A stretch of DNA of 7,121 bases from Actinomycetota bacterium (GTDB lineage: Bacteria; Actinomycetota; Aquicultoria; Subteraquimicrobiales; UBA9087): assembly GCA_003491635.1 (NCBI GenBank), contig DNCG01000054.1, positions 1-7,121 on the forward strand. Reading direction: 5' to 3'. Positions 5,349-7,121 of this stretch are shown in pieces. The position numbers and the translations under genes are program-made. The notes under the pieces are model-generated. The model did no database searches. It saw only the letters and a program-made list of their open reading frames with translations, and was not told the DNA's origin. Each line of letters opens with the position of its first letter. Positions within the stretch are counted from its first letter, which is position 1.

Positions 5349-6061
5349 GTCCCGGTGTAGACAAAGAGGAGATCGTTCGGTCGATGTTTTCTTCCATCGC
5401 GAGGCGGTACGATCTGACCAACACCCTTCTGAGCTTTGGCTTGCACCGCTGGTGGAGGAGTTTTGCCGTTCGGCAGCTGGAGATATCTTCGGGAGGCAGG
5501 GTCATTGACGTTTGTTCGGGAACCGGCGATCTGGCTATCGGTCTGGCCGAAGCCGTCGGCGATTTGGGAAAGGTCACGGCGGTTGATTTTTGCGGCGAGA
5601 TGATCGAGGTGGGTAGAGGAAAAATCGCCGCCAGGAGTATCGAGAATCGCGTGGAGTTCGTGGAAGCCAATGCCGAGGAACTGCCCTTCCCGGCCGACTA
5701 TTTCGACGGCGCCATTATGGGATTCGGTGCTCGTAATGTTGCTCACCTCGATCGGGCTTTTGGAGAGATGCTTCGAGTGATAAAACCTGGTGCCCGGGCT
5801 GTTTGCCTCGAGTTTGCCGGACCTTCCTCGGGTATTTTTGGTCATCTTTATCGATTTTACCTCTTTGAGATGTTGCCTCTCATCGGGGGTTTCATCACCG
5901 GAGATATAGATTCGTATAAGTATCTGGCCGAGTCCATAGACCGATTCCATCGGCCGGAGGAGCTCAAAGGGATGATGGAGAAAATCGGCTTTTTGGATGT
6001 GCATTATTTTGGTTTGACCGGTGGAGTTGTGACCGTTCACTTGGGAAAGAAGGCGAGGTGA
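5345..6061 (+). CDS. ubiE: Demethylmenaquinone methyltransferase (UbiE/MenG)
   Basis: SAM-dependent C-methyltransferase of 238 residues, the normal length, that converts demethylmenaquinone to menaquinone (EC 2.1.1.163), the last step of the pathway, at the cytoplasmic membrane surface. Family marks in order: MFSSIARRYDLTNTLLSFGLH (about 14-34), SAM motif I VIDVCSGTGDLA, VDFCGEMIEVGR (motif II region), ANAEELPFPADYFD, GFGARNV (usually FG(L/I)RN(V/F) in the family), LEFAGPSS, and the C-terminal PLIGGFITGD..SYKYLAESI.RF stretch typical of UbiE. It overlaps the radical SAM gene by four bases and the polyprenyl synthase gene begins three bases later. With no ubiquinone genes and an apparently anaerobic context, menaquinone is the likely substrate; menG would be an equally valid symbol. 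Confidence 0.95.
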   Translation: MSPGVDKEEIVRSMFSSIARRYDLTNTLLSFGLHRWWRSFAVRQLEISSGGRVIDVCSGTGDLAIGLAEAVGDLGKVTAVDFCGEMIEVGRGKIAARSIENRVEFVEANAEELPFPADYFDGAIMGFGARNVAHLDRAFGEMLRVIKPGARAVCLEFAGPSSGIFGHLYRFYLFEMLPLIGGFITGDIDSYKYLAESIDRFHRPEELKGMMEKIGFLDVHYFGLTGGVVTVHLGKKAR

Positions 6062-6062
6062 G
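6055..6062 (+). promoter_or_regulatory. Ribosome binding site deciding the GTG start of the polyprenyl synthase
   Basis: GAGGTGAG overlaps the ubiE stop codon and lies just ahead of GTG 6065, with GAGG six bases from the start. Confidence 0.6.
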
Positions 6063-6064
6063 TT

Positions 6065-7039
6065 GTGGCTGATTCTCCTTTATCATCCCGAATCATGCGG
6101 GATCTGAAGAGGGTAGAGGAAGAGCTTGAGAGAGTGGTCTTCTCGGACGAGGGAGAGTTGTGTGAAGCTTCCTTAACCATGCTTCGGGGAGGAGGAAAGA
6201 GGCTCAGACCGGCTCTGGTTTTGATCTCTGGCCAGGTGGGCTCCTATGATTTTGAGAGCCTAATTCTCGCAGCGGTGGCGGTGGAGTTGATTCACATGGC
6301 CTCGCTGATTCACGATGATATCGTGGACAGCGCCGATTTTCGAAGGGGACTGCCCACCGTGAGTTCGACCAAGGGCTTGCACGTGGCTACCGCCGCAGGA
6401 GATTTTCTCTTCGCTACGGCCCTTGTACTTTTGTCGGGGTTGAGAAGCGGGGGAATAGAGGCCGTGAGGATGATGGCCGAGGCGGTGAACATTCTCAGTC
6501 TGGGGCAAATTCGTCAAATGGAGATGGCTCACAGGGTTGATCAAAACATGGAGGATTATCTTCAGATGATTTGGAGCAAGACGGCGGTACTATTTGCGAC
6601 CTCCTGTCGCCTGGGAGGATTGATCTCCGGGGCGGAGGAAGAAGAGGTTGATTTCCTTGGGCGATACGGGGATAATCTGGGCATGGCTTTTCAGATTTAC
6701 GATGATGTGCTGGATATAACCGGAACCGAGGAATCGTTGGGCAAACCCGTTGGGATCGATCTCAAAGAGGGAACGGTGACGATGCCCATCCTTTTCGCTT
6801 TGGAGGAGACGAGGTTCGAGCGGGAGTTGTGTGCGGCCATTGAGTCCCCCAGCTTGACCGAGGAGGAAGTGCGCAGGGGAATGGAGATAATCCTCAACAC
6901 CAGGGCGTTGGAGAGGTCTAAGGAAGAGGCAAAAAAATATGTGGAGAGAGCCATCGATAGTGTGAGGCTTCTTTCCAAACCTGAAGTAAGAGAAGAGCTT
7001 GTATCCATCGGAAAATTTGCGATAGATAGATACCACTAA
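6065..7039 (+). CDS. Long-chain polyprenyl diphosphate synthase (menaquinone side chain)
   Basis: Trans-type isoprenyl diphosphate synthase, 324 residues, full length. It condenses isopentenyl diphosphate onto an allylic primer to make the menaquinone tail. Seen in order: GGGKRLRPAL (42-51), the first Asp-rich motif HDDIVD (D84, D85, D88) followed by FRRG, GDFLFATA, GQIRQ, SKTA, the second Asp-rich motif YDDVLD (D213, D214, D217) and GKPVGIDLKEGTVTMPIL (226-243). The residues 4 and 5 places before the first Asp-rich motif are small (Ser80, Ala79), which in this family permits long products, so heptaprenyl or longer is more likely than geranyl or farnesyl. The gene starts three bases after ubiE, a pairing common in menaquinone operons (compare hepT next to menG in Bacillus). 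No partner subunit is visible, so it may be homomeric. Exact chain length is unknown. Confidence 0.94.
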   Translation: MADSPLSSRIMRDLKRVEEELERVVFSDEGELCEASLTMLRGGGKRLRPALVLISGQVGSYDFESLILAAVAVELIHMASLIHDDIVDSADFRRGLPTVSSTKGLHVATAAGDFLFATALVLLSGLRSGGIEAVRMMAEAVNILSLGQIRQMEMAHRVDQNMEDYLQMIWSKTAVLFATSCRLGGLISGAEEEEVDFLGRYGDNLGMAFQIYDDVLDITGTEESLGKPVGIDLKEGTVTMPILFALEETRFERELCAAIESPSLTEEEVRRGMEIILNTRALERSKEEAKKYVERAIDSVRLLSKPEVREELVSIGKFAIDRYH

Positions 7040-7121
7040 TATAAGTGAAGAATGAAGAAGGAAGAATGATTTCGGAATTTGGAATTGAGCAGGGAGCATA
7101 GAGCATAAAAAGTCGGGAGTG
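7040..7121. other. 3' end spacer with short direct repeats
   Basis: GAAGAATGA occurs at 7047-7055 and again at 7061-7069, followed by near-duplicates GGAATTTGGAATT and AGCATAGAGCATA. No hairpin terminator is visible before the window ends, so the operon may continue. Confidence 0.45.

Noticed and set aside
5237..6040. Antisense frame of 267 codons under ubiE
   Set aside because: The sense frame is an unmistakable UbiE; the antisense product shows no family motif.

Overview
The window carries six genes, all on the + strand, in two blocks. It suggests an anaerobic, menaquinone-using bacterium that makes large amounts of c-type cytochrome. The GC-moderate coding style, the GTG starts, the single-membrane look of the cytochrome anchors and the dispersed palindromes fit a deep-branching, subsurface or thermal-spring lineage, for example an uncultured Actinobacteriota class. 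That placement is a low-confidence inference; no marker gene is present.

Block 1 (48-3063) is a run of three multihaem c-type cytochromes. The first is a predicted lipoprotein with 11 CXXCH sites. The second has an N-terminal signal or anchor, 9 CXXCH sites and a terminal CX4CH. The third has a signal peptide, a 68-residue Gly-rich tract, 14 CXXCH sites plus one CX4CH and one CX3CH, an Ala/Glu linker and a C-terminal membrane segment. Together they offer up to 37 haem sites. The first two share a module of 38-40 residues (two haems plus an MPHP motif); the third is built from a different four-haem module of 65-70 residues. The obvious hypothesis is an electron conduit from the membrane quinone pool through the cell envelope.

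A spacer of about 450 bases (3064-3515) follows. It starts with a probable intrinsic terminator and then holds small hairpins that look like dispersed repeats, but no gene.

Block 2 (3516-7039) is a tight operon: a B12-binding-type radical SAM protein of unknown substrate (with an in-frame tandem-repeat insertion between its domains), a UbiE/MenG demethylmenaquinone methyltransferase overlapping it by ATGA, and a long-chain polyprenyl diphosphate synthase three bases further on. The last two supply the final methylation and the isoprenoid tail of menaquinone. The quinone genes thus lie beside a set of cytochromes that could take electrons from menaquinol or deliver them to it. The last 82 bases hold only short direct repeats.
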